Shown here one piece after another: positions 8,293 to 15,269 of a stretch of 42,764 nucleotides of DNA (positions are counted from its first letter, which is position 1; every line of letters begins with the position of its first letter). A program made the position numbers and the translations under genes. The DNA comes from Phycisphaerales bacterium (GTDB lineage Bacteria; Planctomycetota; Phycisphaerae; Phycisphaerales; UBA1924). The notes under the pieces are model-generated. The model did not search any database. It was not told the DNA's origin and saw nothing but the letters and a program-made list of their open reading frames with translations. Location of the stretch: assembly GCA_029260435.1 (NCBI GenBank), contig JAJDDG010000076.1, forward strand, positions 1 to 42,764, given 5' to 3'.

Positions 8293-9009
8293 TCAGAACA
8301 CGCGGTCGTCGAGCGATGCACGCAGCGCGAGCGGTTTGGCGAGCAGCTCCGATTGCAGGACGATCCGGCGCAGATCGGATGCAGTGAACCGCACGCTCCG
8401 CTTGAGCGAATCGGTGGGCACCCTGAACGCGTCGTCCATCTTTGCAGTGTCGGCGGCGATGTGTGAGCGGTGGCGGGCCTTTTTTTTCTCTTCGCGGGCC
8501 TCGTGCTCGGCATCCAGAAGGAGACGCTCGCGCTGCTGCGCTTCGAGCTGCTGGCGCTGGCGGGCGGCGAGGACCCGGGGATCGACCTTGCGCTGCTGGG
8601 GTTGCTGGCGCGCGGTGGGGATGCGCGCACCGGGTTGACCCTGGATGGTTCGCGAGGGGGTGCGCGTGCCCTGCGGGCGGAGGCGGTCGGGCTGACGGGC
8701 GGTCGGTGTGCCCGCGGGTCGGGCGCTCTGCTGCTGGCGGCGGCGGAGTTCGCGGAGCTGCGCCTGGCGCTGGGCGGCGAGCTGTTCGAGCGAAGGGCGG
8801 GATGTCCGCTGCGGTTGCTGCTGGGGGTGCGGGGTGCGTTGGACCGGCTCGGATACCCGTCCGGTGCGGAGGAGTTCGTCCTGGCGACGCTCTGCGCGAT
8901 CGATCGCGGCCTTCTCGGCCGCCTTCTCCTGCATCTTCTGCCACGCCTTGCCCAGCACGGGTGCGACAAACATCAGGAAGAACACGATAAGTCCAATCCA
9001 ACTCTGCAT
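8293..9009 (-). CDS. Hypothetical protein, one N-terminal membrane helix and a Gln/Arg-rich coiled coil
   Basis: 238 residues. A single hydrophobic helix at the N-terminus (WIGLIVFFLMFVAPVLGKAW) is followed by Lys/Glu/Ala and then strongly Gln/Arg-rich sequence to about residue 185, with many heptad-like stretches, and a short conserved-looking C-terminus (TASDLRRIVLQSELLAKPLALR). No family recognised. The topology suggests a membrane-anchored cytoplasmic protein with a low-complexity or coiled-coil middle. Its start is only 54 nt from the divergent FecCD gene at 9064. Confidence 0.8.
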   Translation of the reverse strand: MQSWIGLIVFFLMFVAPVLGKAWQKMQEKAAEKAAIDRAERRQDELLRTGRVSEPVQRTPHPQQQPQRTSRPSLEQLAAQRQAQLRELRRRQQQSARPAGTPTARQPDRLRPQGTRTPSRTIQGQPGARIPTARQQPQQRKVDPRVLAARQRQQLEAQQRERLLLDAEHEAREEKKKARHRSHIAADTAKMDDAFRVPTDSLKRSVRFTASDLRRIVLQSELLAKPLALRASLDDRVF

Positions 9010-9017
9010 ATGACCTC

Positions 9018-9023
9018 AGTATA
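9018..9023 (-). promoter_or_regulatory. -10-like TATACT for the coiled-coil membrane protein
   Basis: TATACT (minus strand) ends 8 nt before ATG 9009. Confidence 0.5.
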
Positions 9024-9051
9024 GACGAGCATCCCGCTCGTCTGCATCGTG

Positions 9052-9057
9052 TAGCCT
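9052..9057 (+). promoter_or_regulatory. -10-like TAGCCT for the FecCD/FecE operon
   Basis: TAGCCT ends 6 nt before GTG 9064. It lies back to back with the minus-strand element at 9018-9023, giving a very compact divergent promoter pair. Confidence 0.4.
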
Positions 9058-9063
9058 GACCGC

Positions 9064-10041
9064 GTGCGGACGAAATCGGACATGTGGATCGCTCTGTTTG
9101 GGATATCGGCTCTGCTGGCGATCGGGGTGCGGTTTGTTTCAGGGTCGGACGGGATTGATTTCCACGGCGCGAGAGAATTCCTTGAGATCCGCGCAACGGG
9201 CGCGATCGCGGCGGCGGCGATCGGTGCGGCGCTCGCGGTGGCGGGCGTGCTGCTCCAGGCGATCTTGCGGAACCCGCTCGCCTCGCCCTACATCCTCGGG
9301 CTGACCTCCGGGGCTGGTCTCGCGGTGACACTCAGCGCGCTGCTCGCCTACTGGCTCACGGGTGAACACATGCTCCACCGGTACCCGACGGTACCCGCGG
9401 TGATCGGCTCGATCGGGGCGATGGGGGTGGTGTACTCGCTCTCGAAGCGACGCGGTGCGATCGATCCGACGACACTGATCCTCGTTGGCGTGATCGTGAC
9501 CATTGTGTGCGGCTCGCTGATGGTCTTTGCACAGTCGCTGCTCACAGATTCAGGGCTGGTCGGTTCGGTGCGGTGGATGATGGGATCGATCTCGCAGGAT
9601 CTCTCGCTCGAGCGCGCCTCGGTGATCGCTGGTGCGACTGTCGTGGGTGTGGTTCTGGCGGCGCGTCTCGGTCGATCGCTTGATGCCGCCTCGCTCTCGG
9701 ATGATGAGGCGATCTCGGTGGGTGTGGATCTCAAGGGATTGCGTCTCGCGGCGCTGGGGCTCGCGGCGCTGCTCACGGCGTTGACGGTCGTGCTCGCGGG
9801 TCCGATCGGGTTTGTCGGGCTGGTGTGCCCGCACTTCGCGAGGCTGCTCGTCGGCCCCTCGCACGGGAGATTGATCATTGCCAGCGCACTGGTGGCGGTG
9901 ACGCTGCTGGTGGGTGCCGATGCGCTCACGATGATGATCAGCCTGCCGAGCGGGCGGTTGCCGCTGGGTGTGATCACCTCGCTGGTCGGCGGGCCGGTGT
10001 TTATCGCGCTGTTGCTGCGCCACAGGGGGCGGATGGGATGA
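9064..10041 (+). CDS. FecCD/BtuC-family ABC transporter permease
   Basis: 325 residues with about nine hydrophobic segments. GVLLQAILRNPLASPYILG and LAGPIGFVGLVCPHFARLL are hallmark FecCD/BtuC motifs; the second contains the loop that contacts the ATPase. These permeases import iron-siderophores, haem or cobalamin with a periplasmic binding protein. The GTG start sits 6 nt after a TAGCCT element; ATG 9082 is an alternative six codons in. The ATPase follows with a 4-nt ATGA overlap. No binding protein or TonB receptor gene is present on either side, so the substrate cannot be named. Confidence 0.95.
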   Translation: MRTKSDMWIALFGISALLAIGVRFVSGSDGIDFHGAREFLEIRATGAIAAAAIGAALAVAGVLLQAILRNPLASPYILGLTSGAGLAVTLSALLAYWLTGEHMLHRYPTVPAVIGSIGAMGVVYSLSKRRGAIDPTTLILVGVIVTIVCGSLMVFAQSLLTDSGLVGSVRWMMGSISQDLSLERASVIAGATVVGVVLAARLGRSLDAASLSDDEAISVGVDLKGLRLAALGLAALLTALTVVLAGPIGFVGLVCPHFARLLVGPSHGRLIIASALVAVTLLVGADALTMMISLPSGRLPLGVITSLVGGPVFIALLLRHRGRMG

Positions 10042-10802
10042 GCCTGCGGGTGATCGATCTTGATCTTGGGTACGGCGCGGCGCGGAGCGTGATCGAGGGG
10101 CTGTCGCTGGATTTCGATAGCGGGATCACGGCGCTACTCGGGCCCAACGGATGTGGAAAAACCACGCTGCTGCGCGCGATCGGCGGGGCATTGATGCCGC
10201 GCACCGGCTCGATCCGATTCGGCGAGCGTGATCTAGGCGTGCTGGCCCCCGTGCAGCGGGCGCGGACAGTCGCGCTCATCCCACAGACGCCAAGCGTTTC
10301 GGCGGCGTTCACGGTTTGGGAGGTGGTCTCGCTCGGGCGGTTCGCGCTCAAGAGGGACGACGATGTCGTACACGCTGCATTGGCGCGGACAGATCTGCTG
10401 GATCTGAGCGGGGCGTTGTTTTCCCAGTTGAGCGCCGGGCAGCAGCAGCGCGTGACGCTCGCGCGGGCGCTTGCTCAGTTGGGCACCGGGCGGCACGAGG
10501 CGAGGCTGTTGCTCGCCGACGAGCCGTTCGCGGCGATGGACCCTGCCCGGGCGATGATGTGTACGGGCGTGCTGAGAAAACTCCGCGACGACGGGGTGAG
10601 CGTGGTCGTAGTCGCGCATGATTTTACGACCGCGGCGCGCCTCGCGGATCATGCGGTGCTCCTCGGCGCAGGCGGGCGGATCGAGGCGCACGGCCCGAGC
10701 ACCGAGGTGATCGCGCCCGAACCTCTGGAGCGCGCATTCGGTGTGGTATTCGAGCGGGTTGAGACGCGCTCGGGAGCGGTTGTCGTTCCCTCGGAGGCGT
10801 GA
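10038..10802 (+). CDS. FecE/BtuD-family ABC transporter ATP-binding protein
   Basis: 254 residues from ATG 10038. Walker A GPNGCGKTT, Q-loop region ALIPQTPSVSAAFTVWEVVSLGR, signature LSAGQQQRVTLARAL, Walker B ARLLLADEPFAAMDPA and the H-loop VVVAHD are all intact. The frame is open further upstream inside the permease, but the start is fixed by the ATGA overlap. It energises the preceding FecCD-type permease, forming an importer for an iron complex or a corrinoid. It converges on fabI across 24 nt with no visible hairpin. Confidence 0.96.
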   Translation: MSLRVIDLDLGYGAARSVIEGLSLDFDSGITALLGPNGCGKTTLLRAIGGALMPRTGSIRFGERDLGVLAPVQRARTVALIPQTPSVSAAFTVWEVVSLGRFALKRDDDVVHAALARTDLLDLSGALFSQLSAGQQQRVTLARALAQLGTGRHEARLLLADEPFAAMDPARAMMCTGVLRKLRDDGVSVVVVAHDFTTAARLADHAVLLGAGGRIEAHGPSTEVIAPEPLERAFGVVFERVETRSGAVVVPSEA

Positions 10803-10826
10803 TCGGGTGTGCGGACGGGAATGGGA

Positions 10827-11618
10827 TTACTCGGCGGCGCCGATGATGTTCACGCCGCAATCGACGTAGATATTCTCGCCGGTGACGCCCGCGCCCAAGT
10901 CGGAAACGAGCCAAACTGCGGCTCCACCGACGTCCGTGCCCTCGACGTTGCGCTTGAGTGGTGCGATCCTGGGGGTGTGCTCGAGCATGGTGTCGATGCC
11001 GCCCACCGCTGAAGACGCGAGGGTCTTGAGCGGGCCGCCTGAGATGGTGTTCACTCGGATTCCCTGCTCGCCCAGTTCGGCGGCGAGGTAGCGTGCGGTG
11101 CACTCCAGCGCGGCTTTGGCGACCCCCATGACGTTGTACCCGGGGACGACCTTCTCCGAGCCATAGTAGCTCATGCCGAGGATCGCGCCGCCGCCCGAGT
11201 CGGCCATCTGGGCGCGGGCACGCTGCCCCATGGCGAGGAGTGTGTACGCGCTGATATCGATCGCGCTGAGGTAGGCATCACGCGGGGTGGAGGCGAACTT
11301 GCCCTGCGCGAGCCATTCACGCTCGGCAAAGGCGATCGAATGGATCACAAAGTCCAGACGCGAGTTGTCCTTGGCGTATGACTCAAACACTTTGTCGAAA
11401 TCTTCATCGCTTGATGCATCGCACGGGTAGAGCTGCGCATCGGAAATACCCAGCGTCTCGATCGCCTTGCGGGTGCGGCGTTCGTTCTTCACGCCGGGCA
11501 GGTGGGCGTATGAACAGGTCGCGCCGTGCTCGACGAGCGAGCGGGCGATATGTGTGGCGTATGAGCGGTCATTGGCGACGCCAAAGATCAGACCCTGTTT
11601 CCCGTCCAGCAGACCCAT
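10827..11618 (-). CDS. fabI: Enoyl-[acyl-carrier-protein] reductase (NADH), FabI type
   Basis: 263 residues. It reduces trans-2-enoyl-ACP in the last step of each fatty-acid elongation round. The atypical SDR nucleotide site GVANDRSYATHIARSL and the catalytic segment MSYYGSEKVVPGYNVMGVAK, with Tyr-x6-Met/Tyr-x6-Lys spacing as in E. coli FabI (Tyr156, Lys163), identify it. The start has a good GAGGAG Shine-Dalgarno, one of the minority here. It lies 69 nt downstream of the TlyA-like gene on the same strand, below lpxI, so a fatty-acid and lipid A gene neighbourhood is likely. TACGGT about 30 nt upstream could be its own -10. Confidence 0.97.
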   Translation of the reverse strand: MGLLDGKQGLIFGVANDRSYATHIARSLVEHGATCSYAHLPGVKNERRTRKAIETLGISDAQLYPCDASSDEDFDKVFESYAKDNSRLDFVIHSIAFAEREWLAQGKFASTPRDAYLSAIDISAYTLLAMGQRARAQMADSGGGAILGMSYYGSEKVVPGYNVMGVAKAALECTARYLAAELGEQGIRVNTISGGPLKTLASSAVGGIDTMLEHTPRIAPLKRNVEGTDVGGAAVWLVSDLGAGVTGENIYVDCGVNIIGAAE

Positions 11619-11687
11619 ACGTATCTCCTCGTGGTGCTTGCGAACCGTACATCATCCGCGGGGTGCAGGCTTATGGCAAGACGAGCA

Positions 11688-12302
11688 TCAATCCCCCGAA
11701 ATCGGCTCCAGCAAAGCGAGGTATTCCCGGTTGCCCGGCTTCTTGCGGCGGGAGCCCCCGCCAGCGATGGGCGAAGTGGTCCACGCCTGCTCGCGCACGG
11801 CGTACCCCTCGAACCGCGATCGCACCTCATTTGCCACGCGCTGGGCATCGCTGTCGCTCAGCACGCCGCCTTCGAGCAGGTCTTCCATGCCCATCTCCTT
11901 CGCCTCGTAATGTGGCTTGACGAGCGAGAGGATCCGCCCCCCCACGCCGATTTCCGAGATCCATTTCAACGCGGCTTCCAATGCCAACCGCTGCACCGTC
12001 CACCCGAGATCCATCACGACGAGCCGGACGCCCGCGCCACCCGGCGGGTCGGTGTGCAGGGCGTTGGAACGCTCCAGGACCGTCACACGGTCGTCTGTCC
12101 GCAACCCGTAGTCGAGGACGCCGTACCCGGTATCCAGTGCGTACACATGCTCGGCGCCGTGCTTGAGCAGGCAATCGGTAAACCCGCCGACGTGGCACCC
12201 CAGATCGGCGCAGATCAACCCGGTTGGATCGAGTGCGAACTCGCGGAGGGCGTGCTCGAGCTTGAGCCCGCCGCGCCCGACGTAGGCGCAGCGTTCGCTC
12301 AT
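11688..12302 (-). CDS. TlyA-like FtsJ-fold rRNA methyltransferase lacking the S4 domain
   Basis: 204 residues. The sequence YVGRGGLKLEHAL, DLGCHVGGFTDCLL, YALDTGYGVLDYGLR and VVMDLGWT...LSLVKPHYEA matches the S-adenosylmethionine-dependent methyltransferase half of TlyA proteins, which 2'-O-methylate rRNA. TlyA normally has about 60 extra N-terminal residues forming an S4 RNA-binding domain. Here the protein begins almost at the RGGLKL motif and the ATGA overlap with lpxI fixes the start, so S4 is absent. The middle-gene position in a LOG-lpxI-tlyA run suggests co-translation. Substrate may differ from classical TlyA. Confidence 0.88.
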   Translation of the reverse strand: MSERCAYVGRGGLKLEHALREFALDPTGLICADLGCHVGGFTDCLLKHGAEHVYALDTGYGVLDYGLRTDDRVTVLERSNALHTDPPGGAGVRLVVMDLGWTVQRLALEAALKWISEIGVGGRILSLVKPHYEAKEMGMEDLLEGGVLSDSDAQRVANEVRSRFEGYAVREQAWTTSPIAGGGSRRKKPGNREYLALLEPISGD

Positions 12303-13201
12303 GCCTGCGAGAGCCCGATGATCGCGACGCCCAGCTCGTCTGCCAAGCGGATCGTCTCGGGCTTGTCGATCATGATCACATCACCGGACGCGATCGCGAT
12401 GCACCGCCCCTTGGCTTCGTACACCTTGCGGATGGTCTCGCACCCGATGGTCGGCACGTCGGAACGCCGGTCGTGCCCCACGCGTGCGCCCTTGAGCAGC
12501 GTCCACCCCGGGTTTTTGCACAGCTGCCCCGCCCGCTCGATCATCCGGTCGGTCCCCTCGATCGCCTCGACCGCGATCACGTCGCGCTCGCGCACCGCGA
12601 TCGCCTGCCCGACATCCAGCCGCAGGATTTCCTTGAGCATCGCCCACCCGAACTCGGCGTCGGCGCGCTGCCCGGCGGTGGGCTGCTTGAGTGTCATGAC
12701 ACCTGCGCTGGAGAGGTGGCTCTGGATATGGGCGGTTGAGTCGATGAGTTCGATCCCCGAAGAGGCGAGGTGATCGGCGATCGCCGAAAGGATCAGGTGT
12801 GAACGCCGGTCTTTGCGGAGGCGGAACCAGAGCCTGAGGCTCACGAGGTCCGGCACGTTGCGGATGATCGTACCCCACGAGTGCATCATGTGTGCCTTGT
12901 CCACGCGCCCAACCATGACCGCGTGGTGCACACCCAATTTCTGCAGCGCCTTGCGCCACCCGCCCAGACGCATCGCCCCCACTTCTCTGAGTTCTTCGCA
13001 GATGGTGCGCAGTTCCGGGTCGAACTGCCCTGCGAAGCCGATGCAGCGCACCGGGTGACCGGCTTCGATCATCCCCTGCGCGACCAGCACCGGCAGACGT
13101 CCGCCGCCCGCGATGAGCCCCATCGGGGTCGGCGCTTCGGGCGGGTCCGTGAGGATCACCGGGGCGGGTGTGGTGACAATGCTCGGTGCCCCTCCACTCA
13201 T
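12299..13201 (-). CDS. lpxI: UDP-2,3-diacylglucosamine hydrolase, LpxI family
   Basis: 300 residues from ATG 13201. LpxI (DUF1009) cleaves UDP-2,3-diacylglucosamine to lipid X and UMP in lipid A synthesis, replacing LpxH. The N-terminal GLIAGGGRLPVLVAQ, the middle VGRVDKAHMMH, and the C-terminal domain with VRERDVIAVEAIEGTDRMI and VPTIGCETIR fit the family along its length. The frame is open upstream to 13333, but the LOG stop overlaps ATG 13201 as ATGA. Its own stop overlaps the TlyA-like start. Its presence indicates a Gram-negative-type outer membrane with lipid A. Confidence 0.95.
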   Translation of the reverse strand: MSGGAPSIVTTPAPVILTDPPEAPTPMGLIAGGGRLPVLVAQGMIEAGHPVRCIGFAGQFDPELRTICEELREVGAMRLGGWRKALQKLGVHHAVMVGRVDKAHMMHSWGTIIRNVPDLVSLRLWFRLRKDRRSHLILSAIADHLASSGIELIDSTAHIQSHLSSAGVMTLKQPTAGQRADAEFGWAMLKEILRLDVGQAIAVRERDVIAVEAIEGTDRMIERAGQLCKNPGWTLLKGARVGHDRRSDVPTIGCETIRKVYEAKGRCIAIASGDVIMIDKPETIRLADELGVAIIGLSQA

Positions 13202-13869
13202 CCGTCCGCTCCCTGTTCGCCCGCGCTCGCGATCGGTGCTCCGGGGGTCAGTATCTCTGGCCGCACCGGCCCCCGATCCGTTTGGGCATCGAGCCTGTCC
13301 AGCACGCCCACCACCTCGGAGGCGTGCTCGCACACCTCGTACAGCGTGCGCACGCCCTCGTTCACAAAGTTCGACGCGATCATGTGCTCGAACATGGTGA
13401 GCAGCGGGTCGTAATAATTCGCGTTGGGGTCGTCGGGATCACTTGTATTCACAATCACGATCGGTTTGTCATGCTCGCCAAGCAGACGCCCGACGAGGAT
13501 CTCGAAAAACTCCTCGAGCGTGCCGACCCCGCCCGGCAGAACGACGAACGCCCCGCCCCGCGCTTCGAGCATTTGTTTGCGCTCGCGCATCGTTTTGACA
13601 ATCGAGATCTGGTGGTTCTCCAGATCCAGTTGCTCGAGTGCGCACAGGCGTTCGGTGATGATGCCCGCCACGCGCCCGCCGGCGTCCCGCGCAGACTTCG
13701 CTATCTCCCCCATCAGCCCGCGGGTGCCTCCGCCGTACACCAACTCTCGCCCGGACTCGGCGAGCGCTCTGCCAAGGATCTGCGCTTCGCGGACGTAGTC
13801 GGCGTGCAGGTGCGGGCTGGACGAGCAGTAGACGGTGACGGATCGGGCGGTGTGTTGCGGAGCACTCAT
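13198..13869 (-). CDS. LOG-family (TIGR00730) nucleotide phosphoribohydrolase
   Basis: 223 residues. The signature MRERKQMLEARGGAFVV followed by LPGGVGTLEEFFE is the PGGxGTxxE active-site motif of the LOG family, which includes cytokinin riboside 5'-monophosphate phosphoribohydrolases and the nucleotide hydrolase PpnN. VYCSSSPHLHADY and LVYGGGTRGLMG fit the Rossmann-like core. The exact nucleotide substrate is unknown; the plant-hormone name is historical and should not be read as physiology. It opens a three-gene coupled unit with lpxI and the TlyA-like gene. Confidence 0.93.
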   Translation of the reverse strand: MSAPQHTARSVTVYCSSSPHLHADYVREAQILGRALAESGRELVYGGGTRGLMGEIAKSARDAGGRVAGIITERLCALEQLDLENHQISIVKTMRERKQMLEARGGAFVVLPGGVGTLEEFFEILVGRLLGEHDKPIVIVNTSDPDDPNANYYDPLLTMFEHMIASNFVNEGVRTLYEVCEHASEVVGVLDRLDAQTDRGPVRPEILTPGAPIASAGEQGADG

Positions 13870-13875
13870 GCCCGC

Positions 13876-13881
13876 ATTCTA
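13876..13881 (-). promoter_or_regulatory. -10-like TAGAAT for the LOG-lpxI-tlyA unit
   Basis: TAGAAT (minus strand) ends 6 nt before ATG 13869. Confidence 0.5.
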
Positions 13882-13925
13882 CGTCCCCACGGAACACCCC
13901 CAAACTCCTCGCTTGGGCGAAAGTG

Positions 13926-14096
13926 CTACTCGGGCGTGGGACTTGTCCAGACATTGATCGCCTCGACGATCTGATCCGCTGCCTCGCGCTCGCCCCAGAT
14001 GAGCCCGGCGAGAGCCGCGATCGCGAGCACCAAGATGATCAGCCCGAGCCTGGCGCGGTTTGGGTGGATACTGTGATGGCTCATCAGGCGAGGCAT
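13926..14096 (-). CDS. Small single-pass membrane protein, 56 residues
   Basis: A short ORF starting MPRLMSHHSIHPNRARL has a strong hydrophobic helix at about residues 18-34 (LGLIILVLAIAALAGLIW) and an acidic, amphipathic tail (GEREAADQIVEAINVW) ending SPTPE. A good AGGAGG Shine-Dalgarno lies 8 nt before ATG 14096, and the membrane-helix composition argues against a chance ORF. A second in-frame ATG follows four codons later. The basic-in/acidic-out charge pattern suggests an N-in orientation. It lies 56 nt upstream of the LOG gene on the same strand. No family recognised. Confidence 0.65.
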   Translation of the reverse strand: MPRLMSHHSIHPNRARLGLIILVLAIAALAGLIWGEREAADQIVEAINVWTSPTPE

Positions 14097-14135
14097 GGAG
14101 CCGCCCTCCTATCAAGCTGATCGGCTGCCTCGATC

Positions 14136-14183
14136 GATACCGCCACCGGGATTGCGGGAACCGCCCTCGATGCAGGCGGTATC
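14136..14183. repeat. Perfect 9-bp inverted repeat between divergent genes
   Basis: GATACCGCC at 14136-14144 and GGCGGTATC at 14175-14183 form a perfect inverted repeat with a 30-nt spacer, located between the divergent small membrane protein gene and the ABC ATPase gene. It could be an operator or a weak cruciform; nothing more can be said. The stretch 14195-14250 that follows is C-rich simple sequence. Confidence 0.4.
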
Positions 14184-14264
14184 ACCCAGACCATGCCCCC
14201 CCCACCCCCCCAATCTCCCGCCCCCACACCTACCCCCCCATCCGCTCCCGCTGCGCCACCCCTG

Positions 14265-14270
14265 TATGCT
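14265..14270 (+). promoter_or_regulatory. -10-like TATGCT for the LolD-like ATPase
   Basis: TGTATGCT gives an extended-type -10 (TATGCT) ending 9 nt before ATG 14280. Confidence 0.45.
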
Positions 14271-14279
14271 CCCGCCCGA

Positions 14280-14993
14280 ATGAACGACTCTCAGAGAGAA
14301 TCAGGGGCGGTCGTCTGCGAGTTGCAGCAGATCCATAAGACCTACTTCAAGCCGGATGGCTCGGTCCTTGTCGATGCCCTGGCGGGGGTGGATTGCTCGA
14401 TCCCGAGAGGGCAGTACGTCGCGATCATGGGACCCTCCGGCTCCGGCAAATCCACGATGATGAATGTGCTGGGGTGCCTCGATCGCCCCACCTCCGGTGC
14501 CTATCTGCTGGACGGGCAGGACGTCGCCCAGATGACGGACGAACAGCTCTCGGCCTATCGCGGACAAAAGATCGGCTTTGTGTTTCAGGCGTTCAACCTG
14601 ATCTCGCAGCTGACGATTGTGGAAAACGTCGAGGTGCCGCTGTTCTACCAGGGGGTGCTGAAGAGCGAACGCGAAGCACGTGCGAAAGCGAAGCTGGAAC
14701 TCGTGGGGCTGGGCGACCGCCTGACACACCGCCCGGCGGAACTCTCCGGCGGGCAGCAGCAGCGCGTTGCGATCGCGCGGGCGCTGGTCTCTGAGCCTGT
14801 TGTGCTGATGGCGGACGAACCCACCGGCAACCTCGACTCGGCGACGGGCGGCGCGATCCTCGAAACAATCGACGAGCTGCACGCGCAGGGGATGACCATC
14901 CTGATGGTGACGCACGACGATGCGATCGCGAACAGATGCCAGCGGGTTGTCTGCCTGCGCGACGGGCTCATCGAGACCGACACGCTGCAGTGA
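14280..14993 (+). CDS. LolD/MacB-family ABC transporter ATP-binding protein, orphan
   Basis: 237 residues from ATG 14280. Walker A GPSGSGKST, Q-loop VFQAFNLISQLT, signature LSGGQQQRVAIARAL, Walker B VLMADEPTGNLDS and H-loop LMVTHDD match the LolD/MacB/FtsE group, which drives mechanotransmission-type exporters (lipoprotein release, macrolide efflux) rather than importers. The partner permease normally sits next door but none is present; the neighbours are ruvC downstream and an unrelated minus-strand gene upstream. The frame extends upstream to 14193 as a Pro-rich translation of C-tracts, which is not real coding. It is likely to act with permeases encoded elsewhere. Confidence 0.94.
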   Translation: MNDSQRESGAVVCELQQIHKTYFKPDGSVLVDALAGVDCSIPRGQYVAIMGPSGSGKSTMMNVLGCLDRPTSGAYLLDGQDVAQMTDEQLSAYRGQKIGFVFQAFNLISQLTIVENVEVPLFYQGVLKSEREARAKAKLELVGLGDRLTHRPAELSGGQQQRVAIARALVSEPVVLMADEPTGNLDSATGGAILETIDELHAQGMTILMVTHDDAIANRCQRVVCLRDGLIETDTLQ

Positions 14994-15062
14994 TTCCCGT
15001 CAGGATCCCCGATCACAATCCAGTCTCGATAACACGCAGTGGCTGTACCAGCCGCGCGGTCT

Positions 15063-15151
15063 GAAAAAAAACCGGATCGGCACTCCGAAGAGCGCCAGAT
15101 CCGGCTTCCGGGGGGCAAGGTTAACTGCGACCAGCCTAACATCGCCCCCCC
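15063..15151 (-). ncRNA. Candidate structured small RNA with intrinsic terminator
   Basis: On the minus strand an about 89-nt segment folds by eye into two hairpins and ends in eight T. Hairpin 1 pairs GGGGGGC (15150-15144) with GCCCCCC (15116-15110), with inner stems GTTA/TAAC and CTG/CAG around a GTCG loop. Hairpin 2 pairs CCGGATC with GATCCGG and GGCGCTC with GAGTGCC around a TTCG tetraloop. In both hairpins a pair that is G-U in the minus-strand RNA would be A-C in the plus-strand RNA, so the minus strand is the likelier transcript. No minus-strand gene lies nearby to be terminated. A CACACT hexamer 10 nt before 15151 is a weak -10; no clear -35. I could not match it to SRP RNA, 6S RNA, tmRNA or a riboswitch. 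Confidence 0.38.
15064..15104 (-). terminator. Intrinsic terminator, minus strand
   Basis: A 15-bp GC-rich stem with a TTCG tetraloop (stem 15072-15085 with 15090-15104, one unpaired base) is followed on the minus strand by eight T (15071-15064). Confidence 0.65.
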
Positions 15152-15256
15152 GTGCGTGTCGAGTGTGGACCCGCAAAGTTGTCACGTCCGCTCGTGATTA
15201 CGTCCTATCTGGACCTGAACCTCCGGGTTCTCGGAAGTTCCCGCCCGTCATGCCGA

Positions 15257-15262
15257 TACCAT
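15257..15262 (+). promoter_or_regulatory. -10-like TACCAT for ruvC
   Basis: TACCAT ends 7 nt before ATG 15270. Confidence 0.45.
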
Positions 15263-15269
15263 CTCCCGC

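Noticed and set aside
13202-13333. Longer start for LpxI
   Set aside because: The extension overlaps the LOG gene out of frame and is Arg/Gly-rich with no conservation; ATGA at 13201 fits the family length.
14193-14279. N-terminal extension of the LolD-like ATPase (Pro-rich)
   Set aside because: It translates C-tracts; the first ATG after the -10-like TATGCT gives the canonical ABC start.
15063-15240. Small SRP (4.5S) RNA or another known ncRNA at the hairpins upstream of ruvC
   Set aside because: The conserved GGAAGGAAGCAG apical motif of SRP RNA is absent, no 6S bubble or tmRNA tag is seen, and I could find no riboswitch core (TPP, SAM, FMN, cobalamin, c-di-GMP).
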